From: SH-MAG3 sp035461245
Lineage (GTDB): Bacteria > Gemmatimonadota > Gemmatimonadetes > Longimicrobiales > RSA9
Reading direction: 5' to 3'
DNA: 64,000 bases
Assembly (NCBI GenBank): GCA_035461245.1
Contig: DATHVP010000008.1
Span: forward strand, 1-64,000
Shown piece by piece: positions 1 to 8,430 of this stretch. A program made the translations under genes and the position numbers. Position 1 is the stretch's first letter. The number at the start of each line of letters is the position of its first letter. The notes under the pieces were generated by a model. It was not told where the DNA came from, did no database searches, and saw only the letters and a list, made by a program, of their open reading frames with translations.

Positions 1-2
1 TC

Positions 3-275
3 GATCGCCGGCCCGCTGCCGCCGTGAAGCCGCTCATGCACAACGGAGTGTTCCTGAGCCTGAAGGAGGTCGTGCGCTTCTACAACACCAGGGATGTTCT
101 GCCGACGTGCCCTGACGGCGAGCCGCGCAATGCCTGGGGAGTGAGTTGCTGGCCGGCGCCTGCAGTGGCGTTGAACGTGAACGTCGCGGACATGGGGAAC
201 CTGGGCCTCAACCCCATGCAGGAAGATGCCATCGTTGCGTTTCTCAGGACTCTGAATGACGGATACATGCGGTAA
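3..275 (+). CDS. Cytochrome c peroxidase-like protein, C-terminal fragment
   Basis: The frame is open to the left edge, so only about the last 90 residues are seen. They contain MHNGVF followed by SLKEVVRFYN and, near the end, a GLNPMQEDAIVAFLRTLNDG-type segment. This is the usual C-terminal signature of the diheme cytochrome c peroxidase/MauG family, where the segment after the second heme domain carries the P-x-MHNG motif. The family reduces peroxide in the periplasm using c-type cytochromes, or carries out related oxidations. No CXXCH lies in the visible part, so heme content cannot be checked. An in-frame GTG at 24 is internal, not a start. It is co-oriented with the two heme genes that follow but separated from them by about 300 bases. 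Confidence 0.7.
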   Translation, partial: DRRPAAAVKPLMHNGVFLSLKEVVRFYNTRDVLPTCPDGEPRNAWGVSCWPAPAVALNVNVADMGNLGLNPMQEDAIVAFLRTLNDGYMR

Positions 276-576
276 GGCCTGCTCCCGACGGAGACACGGG
301 TTGCATGAATGAAGTGGAACCTGTCTCGCGGCGGTGTTGACCGACGCATGAAGTCCATGCTGCCTGCGGCTTCTTTCCGCATGCTGCTGAGGCAGGTCAG
401 TTCGGGTGCAGCCTCTCAATGACAGGTGCGGCCGTGGCCCCAGCCGGCCCCGGTCGCCGCACGGCGAAGTTCCGCAATTTCCCTACAGATATCCGTGCCA
501 TCTACCCTATGTTACTCCGTGGGGTCCTGCGCACGATCCGCGGGCGCACGGATAGCCCGCGAACCGGGAGGTGACG
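276..576. other. Intergenic region, no gene seen
   Basis: About 300 bases between the peroxidase-like tail and the heme-tagged barrel gene. Short frames on both strands lack a convincing ribosome site or protein-like composition. It probably holds the promoter of the 577 gene, but no clear -35/-10 or -24/-12 pair could be picked with confidence. Confidence 0.4.
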
Positions 577-1788
577 GTGCGTACAAGACTCGCCGTTCTG
601 CTGGTGGCCGGCCTGCTGCCACTCATATTGCCCACGACTGCCGAGGCCATACCGGCGTTCGCCCGGAAGTATGGCGTCTCGTGCAATCTCTGCCACTCCA
701 CCGCCCCGCGGCTGAACGCCTACGGAGAAGCGTTTGCCGGCAACGGCTTCGAGCTCGTGGTCGGCGAGGAGCCGCGGGATACCATTGATACGGGTGACCC
801 GCTGCTCCGGCTGCTGCGCGAGCTGGACTTCGCCATTCGCATGGACCTGTTTGCCACCGCACTCACGCCGATCCAGCAGGACGGGGCAAACATAGACCTG
901 CAGATGCCCTTCGGCATCAAGCTTCTGACCGGTGGCGTGCTCGCTCACCGCATCAGCTATTACATGTACTTCTACATGAGCGAGCGAGGCGAAGTCGCAG
1001 GGCTGGAGGATGCCTACATCCAGTTCACCGATATCGCCAGCACCGGGGTCAGTGCCATTGTCGGCCAGTTCCAGGTATCCGATCCGCTTTTCAAGCGGGA
1101 GCTGCGGCTGCAGTACGAGGACTACCATCCATACCGCGTGAGGGTGGGCGCCGCGCGGGCTGACCTCACGTATGATCGAGGGGTGTTGCTGACGTGGTCA
1201 CCGTGGGATGGCGGCGACGTCGCGTTCTCCATCGTCAACGGCAGGGGCCTGACGGCGGCTGCCGAGGACCGGCATTACGACCGGGACAATGACAAGCCGA
1301 TATCGTTGCGCTATTCGCAGGAACTGGGGCCGATCCGCATCGGCGGCTTCGGCTACCTGGCCCACGAACGCAACAGCGGCTTCACCGATCGCATCGTCAT
1401 GTACGGGCCGGACGCGACGCTGACTCACGGCAATGTCGAGGTGAATGCGCAGTACCTCCGCCGTGAGGACAGCAATCCGCTCTTCGCCGGGAGTCCGACC
1501 GCCACGACGGTCAACAGCGCCCTCGTCGAGGTCCTGTACGGCCCCTTCGGCACCGATGGCCGATGGACACTGGCCGGCCTGTACAATCGGGTCAGAGCCG
1601 ACCAGCCCCTGCTCGCCATGCGCGTGGGCGGCGCCGACGATACGGGCGGCTTCACCCGGCGCTACGAGACCGTCTCCGCCGGTACCCACTACCTGGCCGG
1701 CCGCAACGTCCGCTTCATGGGCGAAGTCGGCTACGACATCGAGGGTGAACGCACGCGGTTCACCACCGGCGTCGTGCTCGCGTTCTGA
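577..1788 (+). CDS. Outer-membrane beta-barrel protein with N-terminal monoheme cytochrome tag
   Basis: The GTG at 577 is preferred over the one at 571 because the GGGAGG ribosome site at about 566-571 is then correctly spaced. The product (about 403 aa) begins with a Sec signal peptide ending near TAEA. The mature N-terminus IPAFARKYGVSCNLCHSTAP carries one CXXCH heme site and is followed by PRLNAYGEAF. This N-terminus is typical of a family of heme-tagged outer-membrane proteins found beside respiratory cytochromes. The remainder is rich in alternating, aromatic-terminated strands and ends in a hydrophobic residue plus Phe (VLAF), as outer-membrane porins do. The likely role is an outer-membrane channel or electron-transfer partner. 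The substrate is unknown. It is closely followed by the cytochrome gene at 1806 with a strong ribosome site between them. Confidence 0.7.
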   Translation: MRTRLAVLLVAGLLPLILPTTAEAIPAFARKYGVSCNLCHSTAPRLNAYGEAFAGNGFELVVGEEPRDTIDTGDPLLRLLRELDFAIRMDLFATALTPIQQDGANIDLQMPFGIKLLTGGVLAHRISYYMYFYMSERGEVAGLEDAYIQFTDIASTGVSAIVGQFQVSDPLFKRELRLQYEDYHPYRVRVGAARADLTYDRGVLLTWSPWDGGDVAFSIVNGRGLTAAAEDRHYDRDNDKPISLRYSQELGPIRIGGFGYLAHERNSGFTDRIVMYGPDATLTHGNVEVNAQYLRREDSNPLFAGSPTATTVNSALVEVLYGPFGTDGRWTLAGLYNRVRADQPLLAMRVGGADDTGGFTRRYETVSAGTHYLAGRNVRFMGEVGYDIEGERTRFTTGVVLAF

Positions 1789-1805
1789 TACGAAGGAGGC
1801 TGACC

Positions 1806-2222
1806 ATGGCACGTTCCATCGGGATGCTGTGCGCGGTGCTGGCCGGACTGGCCGTGGCTGGTGCCGCGGCAGGTGTTGCGGCCCAGGATGGCCGCGCCAT
1901 CTATCACGGCAAGGGCAACTGCTTCACCTGCCACGGACGCGATGGCGCCGGTACGCCACTGGGCCCCGTCCTCAGGGACACCGTCTGGCTGAACGTGGAC
2001 GGCTCCCGCGCCGCCATCCTGCAGGTGATCCGCGAGGGCGTGGCGAAGCCGAAGCAGTACCCTGCGCCCATGCCGGCCATGGGCGGCGCGAAGCTGAGCC
2101 CGGCGGAACTCGAGGCCGTGGCGACATATGTCCACGGCCTGAGCCGCGCGGCACTGGCGGGCGAGGCGGCTGAGCTCAAGACGCCGGCTGCGGGTCCTGC
2201 GCCGCAGCGACCGCGTCAATGA
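1806..2222 (+). CDS. Small periplasmic cytochrome c (monoheme, class I-like)
   Basis: A 138-aa protein with a Sec signal peptide ending around AAGVAAQ, one heme site CFTCHGRDG, and a PAPMPAMGG loop whose Met is the probable axial heme ligand. The ATG sits behind a strong GAAGGAGG site. It is very like the lipoprotein cytochrome at 25327-25746: both share CFTCHGR, WLN.DGS, VIREGVA.P and PAPMPAMGGA.LS. It probably shuttles electrons between periplasmic enzymes. The last 47 bases overlap the end of the convergent isocitrate dehydrogenase gene. The C-terminal tail after the heme domain is Ala/Pro-rich. Confidence 0.85.
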   Translation: MARSIGMLCAVLAGLAVAGAAAGVAAQDGRAIYHGKGNCFTCHGRDGAGTPLGPVLRDTVWLNVDGSRAAILQVIREGVAKPKQYPAPMPAMGGAKLSPAELEAVATYVHGLSRAALAGEAAELKTPAAGPAPQRPRQ

Positions 2223-4431
2223 TCCCGTTCAATGTCGGGCTCGGACGCATGGCGGCCGCCGCCTGCGCCGGGTCCGGCATGTAGTACCCGCCCAGGTCCT
2301 GCGGCTGGCCCTGCGCCTTGCCGAGTTCCGCAAGGATGGGCAACTCCCGGGACTGCAGCGCCTCCGCCACGGCGGCAAAGCGACTTGCGAGTTCCGGGTT
2401 GTCCGACTGCGCAGCCAGTTCCTGCGCCCAGTGAAGCGTCAGGTAGAACGTACTCCCCCGGTTGTCCAGTTCGTGGACCTTGCGGGACGGCTCCCGCCCG
2501 TTCCGGAGGTAGGTGGCCGTGGCCCGGTCCAGCGCCGCGGCCAGCGTGCGCGCACCGGCGTTGCCGAACTGCTCGCCCAGGTGCTGCAGCGATGCCGCCA
2601 GCGCCATGTACTCGCCCAGTGAATCCCAGCGCAGGTGGCCTTCCTGCTGGAACTGCTGCACATGCTTCGGTGCCGACCCGCCAGCCCCCGTCTCGAACAG
2701 GCCGCCGCCGTTGAGTAGCGGCACGATGGACAGCATCCTGGCGCTGGTGCCGATCTCCAGGATGGGGAAGAGGTCCGTCAGGTAGTCGCGCAGCACGTTG
2801 CCCGTCACCGAGATGGTATCCTCCCCGCGGCGGATCCGCTCCAGCGAATAGCGCATGGCGTCCGCGGGAGCCAGGATCTCTACCGTCAGGCCTGCCGTAT
2901 CCTCGTCCTCCAGGTACGCCTCTACCTTGCGGATCAGCTCCGCATCGTGCGCCCGGTCCCGGTCCAGCCAGAACACCGCCGGTGCGCCGGTGGCACGAGC
3001 CCGCCGGATCGCCAGGCTGACCCAGTCGCGGATGGCGGCGTCCCGCGTCTGGCAGGCGCGCCAGATGTCGCCTTCCTCGACGGGGTGTTCCATGACGACG
3101 TCGCCCGCATCCGTCACTACCCTGACCCGACCCGCGGATGCGACTTCGAACGTCTTGTCATGGGAGCCGTACTCCTCCGCCTTCTGCGCCATCAGGCCGA
3201 CGTTGGGCACGGTACCCATGGTGGCCGGGTCGAACCGGCCGTGGGCCTGACAGTCCTCGATGACCGCCTGGTAGATGCCCGCGTAGCTGGAGTCCGGGAT
3301 CACCGCCTTGCAGTCCTGCAGCTCGCCCGCGGCGTTCCACATGCGCCCGCCGTCACGGATCATGGGAGGCATCGACGCATCGATGATGATGTCGCTGGGG
3401 ACGTGCAGGTTGGTGATGCCCCGGGCGGAGTCCACCATGGCCAGTGGCGGCCCGGACTCCATGGCCCGCCGCACGTCCGCCTCGATCTCCGCACGCTCAT
3501 CGTCCGGGAGCTGGCGGATCTTCGCGAGCACGTCGCCCAGCCCGTTGTTCGGGTTCGCGCCGACGCGTTCCAGCGTCGCACCGTGGCGGGTGAACACGTC
3601 GGCGAAGAACACGCGCACGCAGTGGCCGAACATGATGGGGTCGGAGACCTTCATCATCGTGGCCTTCAGGTGCAGCGAGAACAGGATCCCCGACTCCCGC
3701 GCCGAATCGACCTGCTCGCGCAGGAACTCGACCAGCCGACGCCGGCTCATCACGCTGCCGTCCAGGACCTCGCCGGCTGTCAGCTTCAGGCCGTCCCGCA
3801 ACACGGTGACCGTCCCGTCCGCCGCCTCATGCTCGATGCGCACGGTGGTCGGCTCCGCAATCGTGACCGACTTCTCGTTGCCGCGGAAGTCGCCGCCGGC
3901 CATCGTCGCGACGTGGGTCCGCGAGTCCGCGGGCCACTCTTCCATGCGCGGTGGGCTGGTGCGGGCGAAGGCCTTCACCGACTCCGGCGCGCGCCGGTCC
4001 GAGTTGCCCTGGCGCAGGACGGGGTTGACTGCGCTGCCCTTCACTCGATCGTACCGGGCCCGGATGTCCCGCTCCTCGTCCGTGCCCGGTTCCTCCGGGT
4101 AGTCGGGGAGCGGATAGCCCTTCGCCTGCAATTCCGCAATGCACGCCTTGAGCTGCGGCACCGACGCACTGATGTTGGGCAGCTTGATGATGTTCGCCTC
4201 CGGCTGCTCCACCAGCCGGCCGAGCTCCGCCAGGTCATCGGCCACCACACGGTCCGGCGGCAGCAGGTCCCGGAACGCCGCCAGCATCCGCCCGGCCAGC
4301 GAGATGTCGCGGGTCTCCACCGGCACCCCCGTCGCCCCCGCGAAGGCCCGGATCACAGGCAGGAATGCATGGGTCGCCAGGGCAGGCGCCTCGTCCGTCC
4401 ACGTGTAGATGATCGGCGATGTCTTGTTCAT
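2176..4431 (-). CDS. icd: NADP-dependent isocitrate dehydrogenase, monomeric type
   Basis: A 751-aa protein matching the monomeric isocitrate dehydrogenase family (usual length about 740 aa), which oxidatively decarboxylates isocitrate to 2-oxoglutarate with NADP in the cytoplasm. The start MNKTSPIIYTWTDEAPALAT is the characteristic N-terminus of this family. Upstream in-frame extension has no family similarity and was rejected. Recognisable stretches include NPVLRQGNSDRRAP, SLHLKATMMKVSDPIMFGH and GVNPNNGLGD-like GANPNNGLGDV. It stands alone on the minus strand, divergent from the kinase gene at 4650 (218-base shared upstream region) and overlapping the cytochrome gene tail-to-tail by 47 bases. 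Confidence 0.95.
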   Translation of the reverse strand: MNKTSPIIYTWTDEAPALATHAFLPVIRAFAGATGVPVETRDISLAGRMLAAFRDLLPPDRVVADDLAELGRLVEQPEANIIKLPNISASVPQLKACIAELQAKGYPLPDYPEEPGTDEERDIRARYDRVKGSAVNPVLRQGNSDRRAPESVKAFARTSPPRMEEWPADSRTHVATMAGGDFRGNEKSVTIAEPTTVRIEHEAADGTVTVLRDGLKLTAGEVLDGSVMSRRRLVEFLREQVDSARESGILFSLHLKATMMKVSDPIMFGHCVRVFFADVFTRHGATLERVGANPNNGLGDVLAKIRQLPDDERAEIEADVRRAMESGPPLAMVDSARGITNLHVPSDIIIDASMPPMIRDGGRMWNAAGELQDCKAVIPDSSYAGIYQAVIEDCQAHGRFDPATMGTVPNVGLMAQKAEEYGSHDKTFEVASAGRVRVVTDAGDVVMEHPVEEGDIWRACQTRDAAIRDWVSLAIRRARATGAPAVFWLDRDRAHDAELIRKVEAYLEDEDTAGLTVEILAPADAMRYSLERIRRGEDTISVTGNVLRDYLTDLFPILEIGTSARMLSIVPLLNGGGLFETGAGGSAPKHVQQFQQEGHLRWDSLGEYMALAASLQHLGEQFGNAGARTLAAALDRATATYLRNGREPSRKVHELDNRGSTFYLTLHWAQELAAQSDNPELASRFAAVAEALQSRELPILAELGKAQGQPQDLGGYYMPDPAQAAAAMRPSPTLNGIIDAVAAAQDPQPAS

Positions 4432-4649
4432 GAGAACCGCTGTCTGGGCGTGAGCGCTGGTGCGGCACAGGAGCAATAAGTATACGGCACCTGACGCGAC
4501 GCGGCGATGAGGGAAATCGTGGCGCAGCGGGCAGTCAGCATCCTCACGGGCTCGTAGGGTGAATCCCGACCTCTGTCGCGGGACATTCCCGATACCCCCG
4601 CGGTCCGCGATTACCAATCAATGCGGTACCCCCTCCTGAAAGAGGCGCG

Positions 4650-6689
4650 ATGAGCATGGAATCCGACCACGGGGTCCAGGTGCAAGCGCATGGTGGCGCG
4701 ACCCCCAGCGTGTCACTGATGCGGGCACTCGCGGCCGCATTCGCTGCGGTAATGCTGCTGTTCGTGGCCTACGAGTTCATCGAGCATGTCTGGCTGGGAG
4801 AGGCCGATCCGCGGCTGGTCGCAGCCCTGCACAGGGTGCGCGGGGCTGCGGCCGCCATGGTGGCGGCGGGCGTGGCCAGCTGGCTGATCCTGCGGGAGGG
4901 GCCGCCAGTGCTCGCCGCCGGCATGCTGCCCGGCGACCATGGCGGCCGGGCCGTGGACCAGATGCAGAAGCAGATCCACTACGCGCGCTGGTTCATCCTC
5001 ATGCGGTGGATCGCCGTTGTGGTGGCCACGCTCGCGGTCTTCATCACGGTGGAAGTAGCCCAGCAGCTGCCGCAGCATGTCGGGCCATCCCTGGGTGCCC
5101 TGATCATCCTGCTCACCACCCTGAACCTGGGGTACGCGATCTACCTCCGGCACTGTGGGGCGAACACGGCGTTCCTGGCAGTGCAGGTATACGCCGACGT
5201 CGTTGTCCTCATCCTGCTGCTGCATTTTTCCGGCGGTATCGAGAATCCGCTGACGCCGCTGCTCCTGCTGCACGTCATCATTGCGGGGATCGTGCTCGGC
5301 CGGGCTCACGCCTACCTGGTCGCCGCTGTTGCCAGCGGGCTGTTCGGGCTCATGGCGTGGGCCGAGTGTTACGGCGTGCTGCCTCACTACACGCTGCGCG
5401 TGTTTCCCCACCATCACGTTGATGGTGTGCTGCTGCACGCCGCGCACGACCCCCTCTACGCCGGGAGCCGGGTGCTGCTGCAGGGGGTGGTCCTGCTGCT
5501 CGTCGCCTACTTCACGACGACGCTGATGCGGCGCATCCGGGAGGACGAGGGCGAACTGCATGCGCTGGCCGACACGGCGCGCGCGCAAACGCAGATGCTG
5601 GAGCGGGCGCTGGATACCACCGGCACTGCCCTCTGCCTGTGCGACCGCGAGCTCCGGCCGTACTGGGCCAATGATCGATGGCTGAAATGGGAGTCCATGG
5701 CGCCGTTGCTCAGTTGCTCGAACGGCAGGACGGGGAGCCCGGCGCACCATACACTGGCTGACGGGCTGGTGCGTACCACCGAGGTATGCATCGAGCCGCC
5801 TTTGAGCGCGCCGGGCGCTGCTGCCGGGCAGGTCTTTGAGGTCACGACCGCGCCGCTGCGCAACGGTGCGGGCGTGATAACCCACGTCGTCACCCTCGCC
5901 CGGGACGTCACGCAGCAGCGCGAGGCCCAGGCGCGCACACGCCGGGCGGAACGCCTCGCCGGCGTCGGCGAACTCGCAGGTCAGGTGGCCCACGAGGTCA
6001 ACAACCCCATCGCCATCATCAGTGCCAAGGCGCGGCTGATGCTGCGCGAGGGGCGCGAGCAGCTGCCACCGCGGGCACGGGAGGAGGTCGCCAAGATAGC
6101 TGAACTGGCGGACCGGGTGGCACGCATTGCACAGGGGCTGCTTTCATACTGCCGCCCCGCCCCCGGGATCCGCCAGCCGCTGGACGTGCGGCTGCCCGTC
6201 CGGCGAGCGCTCGCATATGTGGAAGGACGCGCCCGCCATGCGGGTGTGGTGGTCAACGACAGCCTGCCACTCGCACTGCCGGCTGTAGTGGCGAACGCCC
6301 CGGAGATGGAGCAGGTGTTCCTCAACCTGTTTCTCAACGCGCTGGACGCCATGCCCGATGGCGGCACGCTCGAGGTGAGTGCGTCCGTCCTGCCGTCGGC
6401 GGCGCACGACGGAGCGGCTGATGCCATTGCCATCGAGGTGCGCGACACGGGGTGTGGCATTGCCCCGTCCATCCGGGACCGGATCTTCGAGCCGTTCCTC
6501 ACGACCAAGGGCGGCAGGGGCACGGGTCTGGGCCTCTCCATCTGCCAGGGCCTCGTGCGGAGCCACGGCGGCGAGATCTGCCTGCACAGCGAGGCGGGTG
6601 GCGGCACACGGGTCCGGGTGACCCTGCCTGTGGCGGTGGCAGCAGCTGCTCATGGTCGACCGGCGCGGGTGGCGGTGAACCATGCCTGA
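4650..6689 (+). CDS. Membrane sensor histidine kinase of an NtrB/NtrC-type pair
   Basis: A 679-aa kinase. The first about 290 residues hold roughly eight hydrophobic segments, so sensing is probably in or at the membrane. A PAS-like stretch follows around residues 310-410, containing ALCLCDRELRPYWANDRWLKW in part. Then comes a HisKA H-box (GQVAHEVNNPIAIIS, phospho-accepting His448) and an HATPase with N-box NLFLNALDAM, G1 DTGCGI, F-box FEPFLTTK and G2 GRGTGLGLSI. The HEVNNP form of the H-box is typical of NtrB-like kinases that partner sigma-54 activators. It overlaps the regulator gene by 8 bases, so the two form a two-component system. The ATG lies behind a GAAAGAGG site. The signal is unknown; control of the cytochrome cluster downstream is inferred. 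Confidence 0.88.
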   Translation: MSMESDHGVQVQAHGGATPSVSLMRALAAAFAAVMLLFVAYEFIEHVWLGEADPRLVAALHRVRGAAAAMVAAGVASWLILREGPPVLAAGMLPGDHGGRAVDQMQKQIHYARWFILMRWIAVVVATLAVFITVEVAQQLPQHVGPSLGALIILLTTLNLGYAIYLRHCGANTAFLAVQVYADVVVLILLLHFSGGIENPLTPLLLLHVIIAGIVLGRAHAYLVAAVASGLFGLMAWAECYGVLPHYTLRVFPHHHVDGVLLHAAHDPLYAGSRVLLQGVVLLLVAYFTTTLMRRIREDEGELHALADTARAQTQMLERALDTTGTALCLCDRELRPYWANDRWLKWESMAPLLSCSNGRTGSPAHHTLADGLVRTTEVCIEPPLSAPGAAAGQVFEVTTAPLRNGAGVITHVVTLARDVTQQREAQARTRRAERLAGVGELAGQVAHEVNNPIAIISAKARLMLREGREQLPPRAREEVAKIAELADRVARIAQGLLSYCRPAPGIRQPLDVRLPVRRALAYVEGRARHAGVVVNDSLPLALPAVVANAPEMEQVFLNLFLNALDAMPDGGTLEVSASVLPSAAHDGAADAIAIEVRDTGCGIAPSIRDRIFEPFLTTKGGRGTGLGLSICQGLVRSHGGEICLHSEAGGGTRVRVTLPVAVAAAAHGRPARVAVNHA

Positions 6690-8067
6690 GCTCAGGGTGC
6701 TGGTCGTGGATGATGAGCCCGGCATGCTGGAGGTCTGCACGGATATCCTGCGGGAGCTGCCGGGCGTGCGCGTCGTGGCCGAGAGCGACTCGACCCGGGC
6801 GCGGACGCTGCTCGACGGAGGAACCTGGGACCTGCTCATGACGGACCTCTGCATGCCAGACGTCGATGGGCTGCAGCTGCTGCGAGCCGCGAGGGAGCAG
6901 GACCCGGAGCTGCCGGTGCTCATGCTCACGGCGTTCCCCAGCGTCGAGACCGCGGTGGAAAGCATGAAGCATGGTGCTGCTGACTACCTGACCAAGCCGT
7001 TCCTGCCTGACGACCTGCTGCACACGGTGCAGCGACTGCTCGACAGCCGACAACTCCGCGCGGAGAACCGGCTGCTCCGAAGGCAGGTCGAGCGCGGTCA
7101 TACGTTCGGCGAGATGATCGGTCAGAGCGCCGCCATGCAGGCCGTCTTCGAGCTGATCGATCGGGTCGCCTGTTCAGATGTGGACGTGCTCATAACCGGC
7201 GAGACCGGGACAGGCAAGGAACTCGTTGCCCGTTCCATCCACCAGCGCAGCCAGCGCGCTGGCGGCCGCTTCGTGCCGGTGGACTGCGGAGCCATTCCGG
7301 AGGAGCTGCTGGAGAGCCAGCTCTTCGGTCACGAGCGAGGAGCGTTCACTGGTGCCCACACCCGGAGCATGGGTCTCCTCGAGTTCGCTCATCGGGGTAC
7401 GTTCTTCATGGATGAGATCGCCCAGCTGGCCCCCCGCCTCCAGGCCAAGCTGCTGCGGGCGCTGCAGGAGCGCCGGATCCGCCGGGTGGGTAGCACGCAG
7501 GAACTGGACGTTGACGTACGTATACTCGCAGCCACTGCCCTCGACCTGCAGGCGGAGGTGACGGCGCAGCGGTTCCGCATGGACCTGTTCTATCGCATCA
7601 ACGTGGCCCACGTGCATCTCCCGGCCCTGCGACAGCGTGTCGAGGACATCCCGTCCCTGGCCGCTCATTTCCTCACCCGATACGGTGCGGAAATGCAGCG
7701 GACCGGCATGCAACTCGATGGCGGGGCGCTGGAAGTGCTGTGCGGCTACTCCTGGCCGGGTAACGTGCGAGAGCTGCAGAACGTGATCAAGCGCAGCATT
7801 GCGCTGGCGCGGCGCGAATGCATCCGCGTTGAAGACCTGCCGGAGCACATCGTGACTGCCGCTGCCGTGCCCGGCACTGGGGAGGGCCCGGGATTCTTCG
7901 ACCTGCGCGACCAGCACGTGGCCAACTTCGAGCAGGAGTACCTGCGTCAGCTGCTGAAGTCATGCCGGGGCAACATCTCCCAGGCCGCAGGTGAGGCCCG
8001 CCTGCCGCGGGGCACGTTCTATCGCCTTCTCGGCCGCCACGGCCTGGACCCCTCAAGCTACCGCTGA
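6682..8067 (+). CDS. NtrC-family sigma-54-dependent response regulator
   Basis: A 461-aa response regulator with three domains. A receiver domain covers residues 1-125, with phospho-accepting Asp55 in LLMTDLCMPDVDG. A sigma-54 AAA+ domain has Walker A GETGTGKE, the sigma-54-contacting GAFTGA loop, Walker B GTFFMDEIAQL and a SWPGNVREL segment. A C-terminal Fis-type helix-turn-helix follows (SQAAGEARLPRGTFYRLLGRHG). The intact GAFTGA loop means it should activate sigma-54 RNA polymerase. Two matching dyads and a -24/-12 promoter lie just downstream of this gene, which makes the 8431-21842 cluster its probable target. Confidence 0.93.
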   Translation: MPELRVLVVDDEPGMLEVCTDILRELPGVRVVAESDSTRARTLLDGGTWDLLMTDLCMPDVDGLQLLRAAREQDPELPVLMLTAFPSVETAVESMKHGAADYLTKPFLPDDLLHTVQRLLDSRQLRAENRLLRRQVERGHTFGEMIGQSAAMQAVFELIDRVACSDVDVLITGETGTGKELVARSIHQRSQRAGGRFVPVDCGAIPEELLESQLFGHERGAFTGAHTRSMGLLEFAHRGTFFMDEIAQLAPRLQAKLLRALQERRIRRVGSTQELDVDVRILAATALDLQAEVTAQRFRMDLFYRINVAHVHLPALRQRVEDIPSLAAHFLTRYGAEMQRTGMQLDGGALEVLCGYSWPGNVRELQNVIKRSIALARRECIRVEDLPEHIVTAAAVPGTGEGPGFFDLRDQHVANFEQEYLRQLLKSCRGNISQAAGEARLPRGTFYRLLGRHGLDPSSYR

Positions 8068-8102
8068 GCACTGTTCCATCGCCGTGACACGGCCGGGGCC
8101 GC

Positions 8103-8120
8103 TGTCTCATCGGCGTTACA
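8103..8120. promoter_or_regulatory. Enhancer-like site UAS1 (imperfect dyad)
   Basis: TGTCTCATCGGCGTTACA. It matches the perfect dyad at 8195 in 15 of 18 positions, keeping the left half TGTCTC and the ACA end. Its centre is about 220 bases upstream of the -12 element at 8332, a normal distance for an enhancer-binding protein. Binding by the neighbouring NtrC-type regulator is inferred. Confidence 0.5.
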
Positions 8121-8191
8121 CCTCGTCCAGCTGTTGCAGCAGCAATCACTTCCGCAGTTCATGGCGCCACCGCCCGTCCATTCTCCCTGGA

Positions 8192-8215
8192 GCCTGTCTC
8201 ATCAGCGAGACAGGC
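8192..8215. promoter_or_regulatory. Enhancer-like site UAS2 (perfect inverted repeat)
   Basis: The 9-base arms GCCTGTCTC and GAGACAGGC are separated by ATCAGC. Its centre lies about 128 bases upstream of the -12 GC of the sigma-54 promoter, an ideal position for a looping activator. UAS1 is a degenerate second copy 92 bases further upstream. A factor-independent terminator is less likely because no T-run follows the dyad and a second copy exists. Confidence 0.6.
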
Positions 8216-8318
8216 GCTGGCCTGCGCGCCGCTGGCGCCCCGGGTTGCTGGTGGCATAAGACCAATCAGAGCAAGCAGTTATGCTGTACATGCCAGTTGG
8301 GCCGCAGCCGGGCAGGTC

Positions 8319-8334
8319 CGGCACCGCGATTGCC
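8319..8334 (+). promoter_or_regulatory. Sigma-54 (-24/-12) promoter for the multiheme cluster
   Basis: CGGCACCGCGATTGCC holds GGCAC, five bases, then TTGC. This matches the sigma-54 consensus TGGCAC-N5-TTGC at all but the first T, with the invariant GG and GC correctly spaced. Transcription would start near 8344, giving a leader of about 87 bases before the ATG at 8431. Confidence 0.7.
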
Positions 8335-8430
8335 CTTATCAGGAGCGTCACAATGCCGCGCGCCGGCGGAACGTTGCGGGGAACGGTGCCGCGGAAGCTT
8401 GACTGCACGAACGAACCTGTGGGGGGATCC

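Noticed and set aside
2947..4479. A 510-codon open frame antisense to isocitrate dehydrogenase
   Set aside because: High GC and Arg/His/Pro-rich composition with no domain; it mirrors the codon bias of icd on the other strand.
4575..4586. TGTCGCGGGACA upstream of the kinase gene as another copy of the UAS
   Set aside because: Half sites match (TGTC/GACA) but spacing is 4 instead of 10 bases; too weak to claim autoregulation.
8192..8215. Perfect dyad as an intrinsic terminator of the regulator gene
   Set aside because: No T-run follows, it lies about 125 bases past the stop, and a second degenerate copy exists upstream; an activator site fits better.
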